DNA of 64,000 nucleotides from Winogradskyella sp. (GTDB lineage Bacteria; Bacteroidota; Bacteroidia; Flavobacteriales; Flavobacteriaceae): NCBI RefSeq assembly GCF_003712105.1, contig NZ_RHLG01000002.1, positions 248,001 to 312,000 of the forward strand, read 5' to 3'. Shown piece by piece: positions 9,928 to 18,443 of this stretch (position 1 is its first letter; each line of letters starts with the position of its first letter). The notes under the pieces were generated by a model. It saw only the letters and a program-made list of their open reading frames with translations, ran no database searches and was not told where the DNA came from. The position numbers and the translations under genes were made by a program.

Positions 9928-11322
9928 ATGAAACAAAGTAATACTATCCACTTTGAAATATCAGAACGCAAGGTGTTGTTGCGTATAGTTGATATTTTGG
10001 TTGTCTTTTTGGGGATTTTTGTATTGTCTACATATTTTGATTTTGAGTATTTAAATATTTCTTCAGAGAATACTGTACCATTAATTGTTTTAGTTATTTA
10101 TATTACAATATTTGGGACAATTTTTGAACTGTATAACCTCCAAAAAGCAAGTAAACTCGATGTGAGTTTTAGAAATATTGTGTTATGCATGTCTACTGTA
10201 GTATTGCTTTATTTACTCACACCAATTATTACACCCTTTTTACCTGAAGCTCGACTACAAATCATCTATTTTTATATTGCTTTAATTGCTTTTGTTTTTA
10301 TTTGGAGAGTATTGTACAATACCTTAATTGCATCACCTCGCTTTTTTAAACGTGTTTTGTTAGTTGGTGAATTATCTAATATCGATAATATAGTAACAAC
10401 ATTAACCACAGCGGATTCAAGTTATAGTTTTGTTGGTTTTATTAATAGTGAAGGCATTTCTACAGATTCTATTAAGTATAACAAGCTAAAAGAGTACACC
10501 TCAAAATACCTATCAACTGTAATAATGGAAGAACAAATCTCTGAAATTATTGTAGCAGCCAACAACGCGGAAAATATCACTCCAGATTTGTATCATGAGC
10601 TAATGTTACTCTTGGAACGTGGTTATAAGATAAGAGAGTATACTCAAGTATATGAAGAAGTTACTAATAAAGTACCGATACAATACGTAGGTAAAGATTT
10701 TTACAAATACTTCCCGTTTAGTAGAAATAACGAAAACCAGCTTTATAAATTCTTTCAACGCACATTTGATATATTATTCTCTGTGTTTGGTATTTTGTTT
10801 ATGTTATTGATCGTTCCATTTATATATATTGGAAATATAATAGGTAATAAAGGACCATTATTTTATACGCAAGAACGAATCGGTAGAAATAGCACCTTGT
10901 TTACGATATATAAGTTTCGGACAATGGTTACTGATGCTGAAGCGAAACGAGCGCAATGGGCAACAAAGGACGATTCTCGAGTAACCACATTTGGAAAATT
11001 TTTAAGGCGTTCACGATTAGACGAAATGCCTCAATTTATAAATATTTTAAAAGGTGAAATGAGCATAATAGGTCCAAGACCTGAACGCCCATTTTTTGTT
11101 GCTGAGCTCTCACGTTCCATACCATTTTATGAAACTAGACATATCATTAAACCTGGACTTACAGGTTGGGCTCAGGTGAACTCGAGATATGGAGGTTCTG
11201 TTGAAGAAAGCTTAACGAAGCTTCAATACGATTTGTACTACATAAAACACCGAAGCCCATTTCTTGATTTAAATATTCTTCTAAAAACATTGAGTACTGT
11301 GCTCTATTATCGCGGTCAGTAG
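9928..11322 (+). CDS. Undecaprenyl-phosphate sugar phosphotransferase (polyprenyl glycosylphosphotransferase)
   Basis: The 464-residue protein has four N-terminal membrane segments (residues about 15-130), a central nucleotide-binding-like domain, a fifth membrane segment (ILFSVFGILFMLLIVPFIYI) and a C-terminal bacterial sugar transferase domain. The latter shows YKFRTMVTDAE, DDSRVTTFGKFLRRSRLDEMPQFINILKGEMSIIGPRPERP and PGLTGWAQVN, which are hallmarks of the WcaJ/WbaP class. It transfers a sugar-1-phosphate to undecaprenyl phosphate at the inner membrane, the first step of glycan assembly. It lies 51 bases after the last glycosyltransferase and closes the cluster. Confidence 0.93.
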   Translation: MKQSNTIHFEISERKVLLRIVDILVVFLGIFVLSTYFDFEYLNISSENTVPLIVLVIYITIFGTIFELYNLQKASKLDVSFRNIVLCMSTVVLLYLLTPIITPFLPEARLQIIYFYIALIAFVFIWRVLYNTLIASPRFFKRVLLVGELSNIDNIVTTLTTADSSYSFVGFINSEGISTDSIKYNKLKEYTSKYLSTVIMEEQISEIIVAANNAENITPDLYHELMLLLERGYKIREYTQVYEEVTNKVPIQYVGKDFYKYFPFSRNNENQLYKFFQRTFDILFSVFGILFMLLIVPFIYIGNIIGNKGPLFYTQERIGRNSTLFTIYKFRTMVTDAEAKRAQWATKDDSRVTTFGKFLRRSRLDEMPQFINILKGEMSIIGPRPERPFFVAELSRSIPFYETRHIIKPGLTGWAQVNSRYGGSVEESLTKLQYDLYYIKHRSPFLDLNILLKTLSTVLYYRGQ

Positions 11323-11326
11323 CTAG

Positions 11327-12490
11327 TTAGTTTTTAAAATACTTAACTAAATACAGATATCTAATAAATAGTGCTATCAAGATTGGTAATAAACCTAAGG
11401 CGAAAACTTGTACTCCAATAATCCAATGTAAAGTCATTAGGCAAAGCATAATGATTAAAAACTTTAGATAACCTCTAAACCAATGTTTTACTTTAGACTT
11501 AAATACTTGAGAAATTAATAACAGATTTAACGGAAATGCCCATAGTAGATTGTAATTATAGCCCGTTACACCATGGTCAGTGCCAAACCATAAAAATAGA
11601 AGTATTACTCCGGCTAATCCCGTAATAGAAAACAAAATGGCATCCAGCCATTTGGTTCGTTTTTTAGTTTTAAAATCTCTGTATGTGATATAAATTATGA
11701 ATACAGATATTAAAGACATGATGAGAAGTGGGTTTAATACACCTACCTTTTTGTATTCTTTTTTGTGTTTTGAAGTATATATTTTACTACTACTTTTCAC
11801 CAATGGCTGATTGTTTATTGTAGCATTTTCAAAATGTAAATAAACATACTTGGGTAAAAATAGCTGCTCTTCTTTGGTCGTGGTTTTATCAATCAGAGAC
11901 CCAAGTGCAATATCAATTCCAAAACTTCCCCAAGTATTTTGGCCTACATTTTCATGAATCATATCCCTAAAAGATTTCTCGGGTTGGTCTTTTAATTTAT
12001 TATAAGCAATACTATTACTTGAACTTATGTTAACAACATCTCTAATCTTTGTGGCACAATTATCATAAAAGAAATCATAGAGATATTTTTGATTCTCAGG
12101 TTTGTAGTTATTTACTAAGTAATTATAAATCTTTTGCTTCTGTTCTTGAGAGAGATTAAGTACCTGCTCTTCCATAGTGCGGTCATAAAATCTATAAATT
12201 TTATAGAAATCCGAAAAGTTACGTTTACCAATGAGGTAATTTAATTTTCCTTGCGCGAATTTTAGATAAAAATTAGGCGTGTCAAAATCATATCTACCAT
12301 AATCGTATACCACATCAATTCCATATGCTTTGTCTTTAATACGATAGGCACTATGTCCAAAGGCGTCATTTAAGTTTGTACCTTGACCAATAGTTAATAC
12401 CGATATTTCTGCTTGCGGAGACAGTTGAAATTGTTGAGAGAAACTAAAATTGATTAATAAAATAGAAACTATAAGTAGTAGACGATTCAT
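11327..12490 (-). CDS. DUF4105 (Lnb N-terminal-like) membrane protein
   Basis: The 387-residue protein has a signal peptide (MNRLLLIVSILLINFSFSQ), then a domain with ISVLTIGQGTNLNDAFGHSAYRIKD and YDYGRYDFDTPNFYLKFAQGKLNY. That matches DUF4105, the periplasmic domain also seen in the lipoprotein N-acyltransferase Lnb. The C-terminal third has about five membrane segments. A thiol-protease-like fold with Cys/His has been proposed for such domains; FYDNCATKIRD and FGHS would fit a Cys and a His. Its role in this organism is unknown. It converges on the phosphotransferase gene with a 4-base gap. Confidence 0.75.
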   Translation of the reverse strand: MNRLLLIVSILLINFSFSQQFQLSPQAEISVLTIGQGTNLNDAFGHSAYRIKDKAYGIDVVYDYGRYDFDTPNFYLKFAQGKLNYLIGKRNFSDFYKIYRFYDRTMEEQVLNLSQEQKQKIYNYLVNNYKPENQKYLYDFFYDNCATKIRDVVNISSSNSIAYNKLKDQPEKSFRDMIHENVGQNTWGSFGIDIALGSLIDKTTTKEEQLFLPKYVYLHFENATINNQPLVKSSSKIYTSKHKKEYKKVGVLNPLLIMSLISVFIIYITYRDFKTKKRTKWLDAILFSITGLAGVILLFLWFGTDHGVTGYNYNLLWAFPLNLLLISQVFKSKVKHWFRGYLKFLIIMLCLMTLHWIIGVQVFALGLLPILIALFIRYLYLVKYFKN

Positions 12491-12501
12491 TTATAATTTT
12501 T

Positions 12502-12526
12502 TGTCAGGCCGAGTATAGTCGAGACC
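12502..12526. repeat. Short dispersed repeat of the GTCAGGCxGAGnnnAGTCGA type
   Basis: TGTCAGGCCGAGTATAGTCG and the following AGACC resemble a short intergenic repeat that I recall as common in flavobacterial genomes (GTCAGGCTGAGC..AGTCGAAG). The middle part is nearly palindromic (CGAnTATAnTCG). It lies in the 45-base gap between two minus-strand genes. Only this copy was noticed in the window, so family membership rests on recollection. Confidence 0.4.
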
Positions 12527-12535
12527 TTTTAATTT

Positions 12536-13657
12536 CTATCTAAAAATACTGAAATCTAATTTTACAGAGAATACATTGGAGTATAGCGCAGCACTTTGGT
12601 CACCTATATCGGTAAAAGCATAATCTATTTCGATGCCTTTGTATTTAAAACCAACACCAAAGTTTGGCTGAAACGTTAAGTTTTCAGAATTATCTATTTG
12701 CAATTCATTCTGAAAATTACCAACACCAGCTCTTAAGAATACTAAATCTGTATATCCAAATTGAAATCCTAATGCCGGAGCCATACTAAAAGCCGAAGTA
12801 GAGAATACGTCATTTGTTTCAGCAAAACGCACATTGAGGTTAAAAGCAGCAAGTAACGAGTAATCGTAATGAAACAACCAGGATTTAGAAACACCTAATT
12901 CTAATTTAGGTAAAGTAATTTCAGATTTTTCTGGTAGCGTCTGGTTCTGCCCATCAATAGCACCACTGATTTCACCAAACTTTTCCTCATCAATAGTCCA
13001 CGAATTATATGTTGTCGTTATATCACGAGCCATGAACCCAAACTTCCAATTGTTTTTGCTTTCAAATTGAATGCCAGCATCAAAACCAAAACCCCATGCC
13101 GAAGCAAAATCACCAATGACTCTTCGGATAACTTTGGCATTAATTCCATAGTTGAGACCATCTATTGGTAATTTTCGAGCGTACGATAGTGTAACACCAT
13201 AATCTGCAGTAGAAAATGTATTGATCCTGTCATAGCTTATATTGCCCTGGTCATCAATAAGTTGCGTAGTATCTAAAATATCATCAACACCAAATCTAAT
13301 TACCGATATGCCAACGGCACTTCTATCATCTATTGGCATGGCATAAGCTATATAGTTGTAATTGGCAATATTAGCAAAGTAACTTGAGTGCATTAAGGCA
13401 AGCTGATTATCTTCTAAATGAACCAAACCAGCAGGATTCCAATACCCTGAGTTTACATTATTGGTGTGCGAAGTAACGGCGTTACTCATACCCAAAGCAG
13501 CAGCATCTACTCCAATATTCAAAAATTCATTGGAGTATTTTCTAGCTGTTTGACCTAAAGTAGTAGATACTACAAATAGTAAAAGAATTACAGCGTAATT
13601 TTTCAAAAACAATTTTTTTACAAAGATGCACAATATTTTGTTTTTATTAAACTTCAA
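12536..13657 (-). CDS. PorV/PorQ-like outer membrane beta-barrel protein
   Basis: The 373-residue protein has a signal segment (YAVILLLFVVSTTLGQ) preceded by a long basic N-terminus, so the true start may be later than the listed ATG. The mature part opens with KYSNEFLNIGVDAAALGMSNAVTSHTNNVNSGYWNPAGLVHLE. This is the pattern of the PorV/PorQ/UPF0164 family, whose members form FadL-like barrels, some serving the type IX secretion system. The alternating beta-strand pattern runs to the terminal phenylalanine-rich strand (VFSVKLDFSIFR). Whether this copy works in type IX secretion cannot be told. It is divergent from pssA with a 78-base gap. Confidence 0.72.
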   Translation of the reverse strand: MKFNKNKILCIFVKKLFLKNYAVILLLFVVSTTLGQTARKYSNEFLNIGVDAAALGMSNAVTSHTNNVNSGYWNPAGLVHLEDNQLALMHSSYFANIANYNYIAYAMPIDDRSAVGISVIRFGVDDILDTTQLIDDQGNISYDRINTFSTADYGVTLSYARKLPIDGLNYGINAKVIRRVIGDFASAWGFGFDAGIQFESKNNWKFGFMARDITTTYNSWTIDEEKFGEISGAIDGQNQTLPEKSEITLPKLELGVSKSWLFHYDYSLLAAFNLNVRFAETNDVFSTSAFSMAPALGFQFGYTDLVFLRAGVGNFQNELQIDNSENLTFQPNFGVGFKYKGIEIDYAFTDIGDQSAALYSNVFSVKLDFSIFR

Positions 13658-13735
13658 AAACTCTCACTTATTGCATGTTTTACTAACAGAACTAAAATAC
13701 TTTTATATTTTTACACAAACTTCACTACGAATTCA

Positions 13736-14488
13736 ATGAAGCGACATATTCCAAACCTTTTTACGGCATTAAATCTTTTTTCAGGATGTATTGCAATTTT
13801 ATTTGCGGTTCAAAATCAATTTGTTGGTGCTGCGTTGTTTGTTTTTCTGGGTATTTTTTTCGATTTTTTTGATGGTTTTTTAGCCAGAAAGTTAAAGGTT
13901 CAGAGCCAATTAGGAGTACAACTTGACTCTTTAGCAGATATGGTAACAAGTGGCGTTGTTCCTGGGTTAGTAATGTATGGTTTAATACAAGATGCACTTG
14001 GTGGTCAAGGTGCTTTTGTTGTTGATGATGGTTGGAATGCCACTGTCGGTTGGGTTGGTGTAGAAATTACGCCTCTGGCTCTTGTAGGCTTTTTAATTAC
14101 AATTGCGTCGGCATACAGATTAGCTAAGTTTAATATAGATGAAGACCAACAGTCCTATTTTAAAGGATTACCAGTTCCGGCGAATACAATTTTAATATTG
14201 TCATTACCACTAATTTTACATTTTCAATATTCTATAACGGTTTCAAACTTATTGGGGAATATTTGGTTCTTAATTGGCCTAACTGTAGTAAGCTGTATAC
14301 TTCTTAATTCAAAAGTTAAACTATTTGCATTAAAATTTAGCACATGGGATTTTAAACCAAATGCGGTGCGCTATCTATTTTTGTTGGCTAGTATTTTGTT
14401 ACTAGTGTTTTTCAAATTTGTTGCAATCCCAATAATTATTATAGGATATATTCTAGTTTCATTATTCACTCAGAAATCAATTAATTAA
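13736..14488 (+). CDS. pssA: CDP-diacylglycerol-serine O-phosphatidyltransferase
   Basis: The 250-residue integral membrane protein has about seven hydrophobic segments. The CDP-alcohol phosphotransferase signature DG-x2-AR-x8-G-x3-D-x3-D is complete in DGFLARKLKVQSQLGVQLDSLAD (residues about 45-67). It condenses CDP-diacylglycerol with serine to make phosphatidylserine, the precursor of phosphatidylethanolamine. Length and the early position of the motif fit the PssA subclass rather than PgsA. A TerC-family gene follows after 6 bases, so they may share a transcript. Confidence 0.9.
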   Translation: MKRHIPNLFTALNLFSGCIAILFAVQNQFVGAALFVFLGIFFDFFDGFLARKLKVQSQLGVQLDSLADMVTSGVVPGLVMYGLIQDALGGQGAFVVDDGWNATVGWVGVEITPLALVGFLITIASAYRLAKFNIDEDQQSYFKGLPVPANTILILSLPLILHFQYSITVSNLLGNIWFLIGLTVVSCILLNSKVKLFALKFSTWDFKPNAVRYLFLLASILLLVFFKFVAIPIIIIGYILVSLFTQKSIN

Positions 14489-14494
14489 TTAGTT

Positions 14495-15328
14495 ATGGCT
14501 GAAGTTATTTTTACACTCTTGATGCTTATTATGCTTCAAGCAGTATTAGGTTTTGACAATCTTCTTTACATTTCTTTAGAATCTAAAAAAGCACCAGAAC
14601 ACGATCGAAAACGTGTACGCAAAATAGGAATCTTAATTGCAATAGGCTTAAGAATTGTATTGCTGTTCTTGCTAGTTTCGGTTATTGACTATTTTCAAGA
14701 GCCCTTTAAGTTTTTAACTGGAGAAATTGAAGATGTTTTAAAGTTTGCTTTTAATGGTCACAGCCTTATTGTGTTAGCTGGTGGTGGCTTTATCATTTAT
14801 ACTGCTATTAAGGAAATATGGCATATGATTTCTTTAAAAGATTTAGATATTGATGTAGAAAATGGGTCTAAAGGTCTTAAATCTTCTGGAGCTGTTATTA
14901 CCAGTATCGTTATTATGAATCTTGTGTTTTCTTTCGATTCTATATTGGCAGCTATAGGCTTAACAAATGAACTCGATAATTCTACTACAGCCTTTATAGT
15001 GATGGCAATAGCAATTGTTGCTAGTGGTTTGCTCATGTTATTTTTAGCAGATCGTATTTCAGCATTTTTAGCAAAAAATAGAATGTATGAAGTCTTAGGT
15101 TTATTTATCTTATTTATTGTAGGTATTATGCTAGTTACCGAAGGTGGACATTTAGCACATCTAAAGATATTTGGTAACGAAATTGTGCCAATGAGTAAAA
15201 CAACCTTTTACTTTGTAATTGTGGTACTCGTTATTGTAGATATTGTTCAAGGACGATATCAAAAGAAGTTGTTGAAAGAAAGAGATATGGTGTCTAATCA
15301 AAAATTAAGTGAGGAGAATAACGCCTAA
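14495..15328 (+). CDS. TerC family integral membrane protein
   Basis: The 277-residue protein has about seven membrane helices. The first helix carries MLQAVLGFDNLLYISLES and a later one MNLVFSFDSILAAIGLT. These paired FDN/FDS acidic motifs within membrane helices are characteristic of TerC/Alx proteins, which are linked to manganese export or metal handling during protein secretion in other bacteria. Substrate here is inferred only. It lies 6 bases after pssA and converges on lptB. Confidence 0.85.
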   Translation: MAEVIFTLLMLIMLQAVLGFDNLLYISLESKKAPEHDRKRVRKIGILIAIGLRIVLLFLLVSVIDYFQEPFKFLTGEIEDVLKFAFNGHSLIVLAGGGFIIYTAIKEIWHMISLKDLDIDVENGSKGLKSSGAVITSIVIMNLVFSFDSILAAIGLTNELDNSTTAFIVMAIAIVASGLLMLFLADRISAFLAKNRMYEVLGLFILFIVGIMLVTEGGHLAHLKIFGNEIVPMSKTTFYFVIVVLVIVDIVQGRYQKKLLKERDMVSNQKLSEENNA

Positions 15329-15341
15329 CAACGCTTAGTGT

Positions 15342-16082
15342 TTAAAATTCTATTTTCTTCTTACGCAGCTCAAAGTTTTGACCTAGGTATACCTTGCGCA
15401 CCATTTCATCGTTAGCAAGTTCTTCAGGCTCACCAGCTTTAAGTATGCTACCTTCGAACATTAAATAGGTGCGGTCAGTAATGGCAAGTGTTTCTTGTAC
15501 ATTATGGTCTGTGATAAGAATCCCTATGTTTTTCTTAGTAAGCTTGGCAACAATACGCTGAATATCCTCAACTGCCACTGGGTCAACACCAGCAAAAGGT
15601 TCATCTAAAAGAATAAAATTTGGGTCAGTTGCCAAAGCACGTGCAATCTCAGTACGTCGACGTTCGCCACCAGAGAGTAAGTCACCACGGTTTTTGCGGA
15701 TATGGCCAAGACCAAACTCTTCAATAAGCGATTCCATTTTATCGTGCTGCTCTTTCTTGCTGAGTTTTGTCATTTGAAGCACACTCAGAATATTATCTTC
15801 AATGCTTAACTTTCTAAACACCGAAGCTTCTTGAGCGAGGTAACCAATACCATTTTGCGCACGTTTGTACATTGGGTATTTGGTAATCTCTTGGTCTTCT
15901 AAAAATATTTGTCCACCGTTAGGTTTTATAATGCCCACAATCATGTAGAATGATGTGGTTTTACCTGCACCATTTGGCCCTAAAAGACCTACGATTTCAC
16001 CTTGGTTAACTTCAAGTGAAACGTCTTTTACAACTTTTCGTCCACTGTAGGACTTCATTAAATTATGGGCGTGCAGTTTCAT
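15342..16082 (-). CDS. lptB: Lipopolysaccharide export ABC transporter ATPase LptB
   Basis: The 246-residue single ABC ATPase has Walker [14 protein letters not shown], a signature [16 protein letters not shown], Walker [14 protein letters not shown] and the switch histidine [23 protein letters not shown] with LSGGERRR is the typical LptB form. It powers extraction of LPS from the inner membrane with LptFG. The membrane partners are not in the window. It follows the AhpD-like gene by 131 bases, so it may have its own promoter. The nearby kdsD-like gene also serves LPS synthesis. Confidence 0.93.
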   Translation of the reverse strand: MKLHAHNLMKSYSGRKVVKDVSLEVNQGEIVGLLGPNGAGKTTSFYMIVGIIKPNGGQIFLEDQEITKYPMYKRAQNGIGYLAQEASVFRKLSIEDNILSVLQMTKLSKKEQHDKMESLIEEFGLGHIRKNRGDLLSGGERRRTEIARALATDPNFILLDEPFAGVDPVAVEDIQRIVAKLTKKNIGILITDHNVQETLAITDRTYLMFEGSILKAGEPEELANDEMVRKVYLGQNFELRKKKIEF

Positions 16083-16213
16083 TTATATGATTGTAAAAAT
16101 TTATGTTTTAGTACTTTAAATGTGTTGATTGGTATTACCATTGTTTATCAAATGCCCATTATGGGCTTTCATATGTGGTATTCTCTAACGGTAAAAGTAC
16201 TAAAAACGTATCT

Positions 16214-16561
16214 TTAATTCTGATTTTCTAAAGCTTCCCAATATTCGTAAGCACGTCTTAGGTGCGGAATAACAATTGTACCACCAACTAATGTGGCAAT
16301 ACTTAAGGCTTCGCCAACCTCTTCTTTAGTAATACCTTCATTATAACAGGTTTCTAAATGATAGCGTACACAATCGTCGCATCTTAATACTGTAGATGCT
16401 ACTAATCCAAGGAGTTCTTTGGTTTTTACATCCAAAGCACCAGCTTGAAAAGCGTTAGTATCGAGGTTAAAAATTCGTTTTATTATTTTATTATTATCCG
16501 CTAAGATTTTATCATTCATCTTGGCGCGATATGCATTGAAATCTTTTACTAAATCTGACAT
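16214..16561 (-). CDS. Carboxymuconolactone decarboxylase/AhpD-like protein
   Basis: The 115-residue all-helical protein has RCDDCVRYHLETCYNEGITKEEVGEAL. The C-x2-C-x3-H arrangement is the peroxidase-type redox centre of AhpD-like proteins, so thiol-dependent peroxide reduction is more likely than a decarboxylase role. The length is normal for single-domain members. It ends 2 bases from tatC in the same direction and probably shares its transcript. The substrate is unknown. Confidence 0.85.
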   Translation of the reverse strand: MSDLVKDFNAYRAKMNDKILADNNKIIKRIFNLDTNAFQAGALDVKTKELLGLVASTVLRCDDCVRYHLETCYNEGITKEEVGEALSIATLVGGTIVIPHLRRAYEYWEALENQN

Positions 16562-16563
16562 GT

Positions 16564-17394
16564 TTAAGCTTTTGCTTTTCGTTCTTTTTTATTTTGATTC
16601 CTTACAACGATTCTAGAAATAAAAATACTTACTTGATATAAAATTAAAATTGGCACCGCAACAATTACCTGACTTGTTAAATCTGGCGGTGTTATAACAG
16701 CTGATATTATCAGTACTATAACCAGTGCAAATTTTCTATACTTCTTTAATATCTTAGGAGTAACTAATCCAACTTTGGTTAAAAAATAGATAACTATCGG
16801 CAATTGAAACATTAATCCTGAGGCTAGAGAAGAAGACCTTACTACCGAGATTACTGAACCAAAATCAAAGTCATTAAATATTCTATCAGAAATACTCTCA
16901 TTAGCTAAGAAGTTAATCGTTAAGGGCGTAATTACATAATATCCAAACAGTACACCGATGAAGAATAATAGTGATGAAACTATGATAAAGCCTCTTGAAT
17001 ATTTTCGTTCATTAGGTTTCAATCCTGGGCTAATAAATTTCCATAGCTGGTATATGATATAAGGAAATGCTATTATAAAACCGGCATATATAGACGTCCA
17101 TATTCTGGCTGAGAATTGACTTCCTACTTGTCTACTTTGCATATCAAATGGAAGTCTGTCAGCACAAAATGTGGTGTCATTAATACCTAGGCTTTGTGAC
17201 ATATAACATAACCATTCATAAGTTTGAAAGTTCATTTCTGTTGGTGCAAAAATGATGAGGTCAAACAAGACGTAAGGAAAGCAGAACGCAACAATGCCGA
17301 ATATTAAAACAGCCACTGTGCATCGTATTAAATGCCATCGTAAATCTTCGAGATGGTCTAAAAAAGACATCTCATTTACGTTTCGTTTTGCCAT
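16564..17394 (-). CDS. tatC: Twin-arginine translocase subunit TatC
   Basis: The 276-residue protein has six membrane helices. The N-terminal MSFLDHLEDLRWHLIRC matches the conserved TatC amphipathic N-terminus (FxxHLxELRxR) that recognises the twin-arginine signal, and the FxSPGLKPNER-like loop is present as FISPGLKPNERKYSRGF. It forms the receptor of the Tat pathway for folded proteins. A longer first periplasmic loop (residues about 45-95) is seen, a feature I have noted in flavobacterial TatC. No tatA is adjacent. Its start abuts the stop of the kdsD-like gene. Confidence 0.93.
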   Translation of the reverse strand: MAKRNVNEMSFLDHLEDLRWHLIRCTVAVLIFGIVAFCFPYVLFDLIIFAPTEMNFQTYEWLCYMSQSLGINDTTFCADRLPFDMQSRQVGSQFSARIWTSIYAGFIIAFPYIIYQLWKFISPGLKPNERKYSRGFIIVSSLLFFIGVLFGYYVITPLTINFLANESISDRIFNDFDFGSVISVVRSSSLASGLMFQLPIVIYFLTKVGLVTPKILKKYRKFALVIVLIISAVITPPDLTSQVIVAVPILILYQVSIFISRIVVRNQNKKERKAKA

Positions 17395-18359
17395 TATATA
17401 ATTCCTTCTTTTATTAAATCGTGTAAGTGAACAATTCCAGCGTAAACGCCATCTTTCTCTACTAATAACTGCGAAATACCATGCGCTTCCATAAGCTCTT
17501 TCGCATCAACCGCCATGGCATTTTCATCAATTCGTTTTGGATTGCTTCCCATGATGTCTTTTGCAGTAAGATTAGTGATATCATCACTTTTACTTAACAT
17601 ACGTCTTAAATCGCCATCAGTGATAATACCTACAATTTTTGAGTCTTCAGTAACTGCAGTGACGCCCAGCATTTTTTCAGAAATCTCTATAATCACTTCT
17701 TTTAAAGTTGCATCAAGACCAACTTGTGGTTTCTGATTTACAGAAGACAAATCATTAACTCTAAGATATAAGCGCTTTCCTAATGCACCACCTGGATGAT
17801 ACTTGGCAAAATCTTTACTTGAGAAACCGCGTAGTTTTAATAAACTTACAGCTAGTGCATCACCAATAACTAATTGCGCTGTAGTACTTGTAGTAGGCGC
17901 CAGGTTATTAGGGCAAGCTTCCTGCTCAACATAAGCATTCAATACATAATCCGCTTGCTGACCTAAAAATGAATCTTTATTACCCGTAATAGCTATCATT
18001 TTGTTGTTAGCATTTTTAATTAGAGGTACCAACACTTTAATCTCAGGCGTATTACCACTTTTAGAAATACATATTACAACATCATCCTTAAGAATAAGTC
18101 CTAAGTCGCCATGTATAGCATCTGCTGCATGCATAAATATAGCTGGAGTACCAGTTGAGTTAAGCGTGGCAACAATTTTATTAGCAATGATGGCGCTTTT
18201 ACCAATACCAGTAATAATTACGCGACCTTTTGAGTTGTAAATAAGCTCAGTGGCATTAGCAAAATCATCAGTTAATAAGTCCATTAGGTTAGCTATGGCA
18301 TCACGTTCCATAGCGATTGTAGACTTGGCAATTTCAAGAATAGAAGCTTTGTTTGTCAA
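17394..18359 (-). CDS. kdsD: KpsF/GutQ-type arabinose-5-phosphate isomerase
   Basis: The 321-residue protein has an N-terminal SIS sugar-isomerase domain (GRVIITGIGKSAIIANKIVATLNSTGTPAIFMHAADAIHGDLG, then ISKSGNTPEI) and two C-terminal CBS domains (VGIITDGDLRRML and YAGIVHLHDLIKEG). That order is the KdsD/KpsF family. It converts ribulose-5-phosphate to arabinose-5-phosphate for Kdo synthesis. Its stop abuts tatC by one base. It is divergent from recQ with an 84-base gap. Assignment to KdsD rather than GutQ is by pathway context. Confidence 0.9.
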   Translation of the reverse strand: MTNKASILEIAKSTIAMERDAIANLMDLLTDDFANATELIYNSKGRVIITGIGKSAIIANKIVATLNSTGTPAIFMHAADAIHGDLGLILKDDVVICISKSGNTPEIKVLVPLIKNANNKMIAITGNKDSFLGQQADYVLNAYVEQEACPNNLAPTTSTTAQLVIGDALAVSLLKLRGFSSKDFAKYHPGGALGKRLYLRVNDLSSVNQKPQVGLDATLKEVIIEISEKMLGVTAVTEDSKIVGIITDGDLRRMLSKSDDITNLTAKDIMGSNPKRIDENAMAVDAKELMEAHGISQLLVEKDGVYAGIVHLHDLIKEGII

Positions 18360-18393
18360 AACAGAATTATGATTTTATTATAAAGATTTTTAT

Positions 18394-18401
18394 TATCTTT
18401 A
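18394..18401 (+). promoter_or_regulatory. Candidate -7 element for recQ
   Basis: TATCTTTA lies in the 84-base divergent gap between the kdsD-like gene and recQ, 43 bases before the recQ ATG. It differs at the last base from TAnnTTTG. A TTTT run ends 17 bases upstream, which fits a degenerate -33 element. Confidence 0.35.
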
Positions 18402-18443
18402 AACTTCGCACAAAGGTAAATATAAAATTACGAATAGGGATTA